Source of the DNA: Balaenoptera acutorostrata
Lineage: Eukaryota > Chordata > Mammalia > Artiodactyla > Balaenopteridae
Direction of reading: 5' to 3'
Assembly: GCF_949987535.1 (NCBI RefSeq)
Contig: NW_026645870.1
Location: 1-64,000, forward strand
Length of the DNA stretch: 64,000 nt
Shown here: piece after piece, positions 63,793 to 64,000 of the stretch
Numbering within the stretch: the stretch's first letter is position 1
Layout of the letters: each line of letters opens with the position of its first letter
Notes under the pieces: generated by a model
The model's database searches: none
What the model was told of the DNA's origin: nothing
What the model saw: the letters and a program-made list of their open reading frames with translations, nothing else
Made by a program: the position numbers and the translations under genes

Positions 63793-64000
63793 ACAGTTTA
63801 AAAAGAGAATCATATTGTGATTTCTTGATAATGGGTGTGTTCCTTATCTTCTCCTAGTGTCTAAACTCTTCTCCATGGCTGGACCCCCAAATAATATTCC
63901 TTTACGTGCTAAGGGGTATGTACAGAGTGGGATAGGTTTAATAACTACCCTCACCCAAAAGCGTACCCTAACCCTAACCCCTACCCTAAACCTAACGCGT
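63793..64000 (+). repeat. Partial O-like monomer at the window edge
   Basis: Monomer 153 is cut by the end of the window after ACGCGT. It has AACAGTTTAAAAAGAG, a variant GTATGTACAGAG and CACCCAAAAGCG, matching the O-like monomers that follow V at 47796 and 55807. The array therefore continues past base 64000; base 1 is likewise inside the array. Confidence 0.85.

Larger units (their letters stand above)
1..64000 (+). repeat. Composite telomere-like satellite array, 422-bp monomer, 152 full copies plus a partial
   Basis: The spacer landmark GTGTCTAAAC (or a close variant) recurs once per monomer from base 65 to the right edge, always on the plus strand. Monomer lengths are 422 bp (107 copies), 421 (14), 404 (11), 428 (8), 423 (3), 416 (2), 409 (2) and one each of 427, 415, 403, 392 and 320; they sum exactly to 63,792 bp. 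Each monomer is about 204 bp of spacer plus about 218 bp of degenerate CCCTAA hexamers. Most spacers carry the palindromes CACTAGTG, TCTAGA and CCATGG, so natural restriction ladders are expected. No other DNA interrupts the array. It is eukaryotic by its TTAGGG-type hexamer; the species and chromosomal location are not determinable from the sequence. Confidence 0.98.

Noticed and set aside
1..64000. CRISPR array
   Set aside because: The period is 422 bp, both parts of the unit repeat, there are no short unique spacers, and the composition is eukaryotic telomere-like.
1..64000. A terminal telomere
   Set aside because: There is no long run of perfect hexamers; the longest are about four to six units inside a monomer, always followed by spacer.
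1..64000. Inverted segments or a change of array direction
   Set aside because: The landmark GTGTCTAAAC and the CCCTAA tract lie on the plus strand in all 153 monomers.
1..64000. Promoters, splice sites, polyadenylation signals or terminators
   Set aside because: Short AT-rich words such as TTTAAAAAG and AATAATATT occur in the spacers, but there is no gene for them to serve and no further support.

Overview
The whole 64 kb window is one head-to-tail satellite array. I see no gene, RNA gene, transposon, inversion or other break. There are 152 complete monomers plus a 208-base partial one at the right edge, all in the same orientation. The usual monomer is 422 bp (107 of 152). Each has two parts: about 204 bp of non-repetitive, AT-richer spacer, and about 218 bp of degenerate telomere-like DNA made of roughly 36 hexamers. 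About half of those hexamers are perfect CCCTAA (TTAGGG on the minus strand). This points to a eukaryotic genome with a TTAGGG-type telomere, as in vertebrates, many other animals, most fungi and several protist groups. I cannot name the species. On a left chromosome arm the CCCTAA strand runs inward from the telomere, so the array has the polarity of a left-end subtelomere. An interstitial or pericentromeric block is equally compatible.

Monomers are numbered with monomer 1 starting at base 1. Letters name families by diagnostic substitutions. A: CTTGTCCATGG. B: TTTCGTGATAA and GAGAGAGGGAGAGG. C: TTTACATGCT. D: CCACGGCTGG. M: CCACGGATGG. G: TGTTTAAAC plus an 18-bp tract deletion. H: CTGGCCCCCAAAT. 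O: CACCCAAAAGCG with TATCTACAGAG. N: ACCCAAAACGAG, one base short. S: TATCTAGCGAG. T: an extra hexamer giving CTAATCCTAAGC. U: ACCTTCACCCTA. V: GGGGTTATCTGG.

Layout. (i) 1-5076: a six-monomer higher-order repeat (2538 bp), twice, almost identical. (ii) 5077-21347: older A/B/C/D/G/H blocks related at offsets 3344, 7166, 7985 and 10485, around a divergent, unduplicated island at 13880-15561. (iii) 21348-28418: a seven-monomer, 2918-bp repeat, twice plus a fragment. (iv) 23422-46106: an 11,753-bp superunit of 28 monomers followed directly by a second copy of 26 monomers (10,932 bp). Five changes of register separate the copies; most coincide with a hybrid or mosaic monomer. (v) about 43350-58244: an 8011-bp, 19-monomer repeat, one full copy plus about 6.9 kb of the next. 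(vi) 58320-64000: re-used O/D/S/U/N/T/V monomers running off the edge.

Nothing here works as genes. The many 66-151-codon open frames on both strands arise because the hexamer phase is unbroken, and several monomer families carry shared frameshifts. The biological content is the record of unequal exchange and conversion in a telomere-derived satellite, with a regularly spaced G-quadruplex-capable, TTAGGG-rich minus strand.
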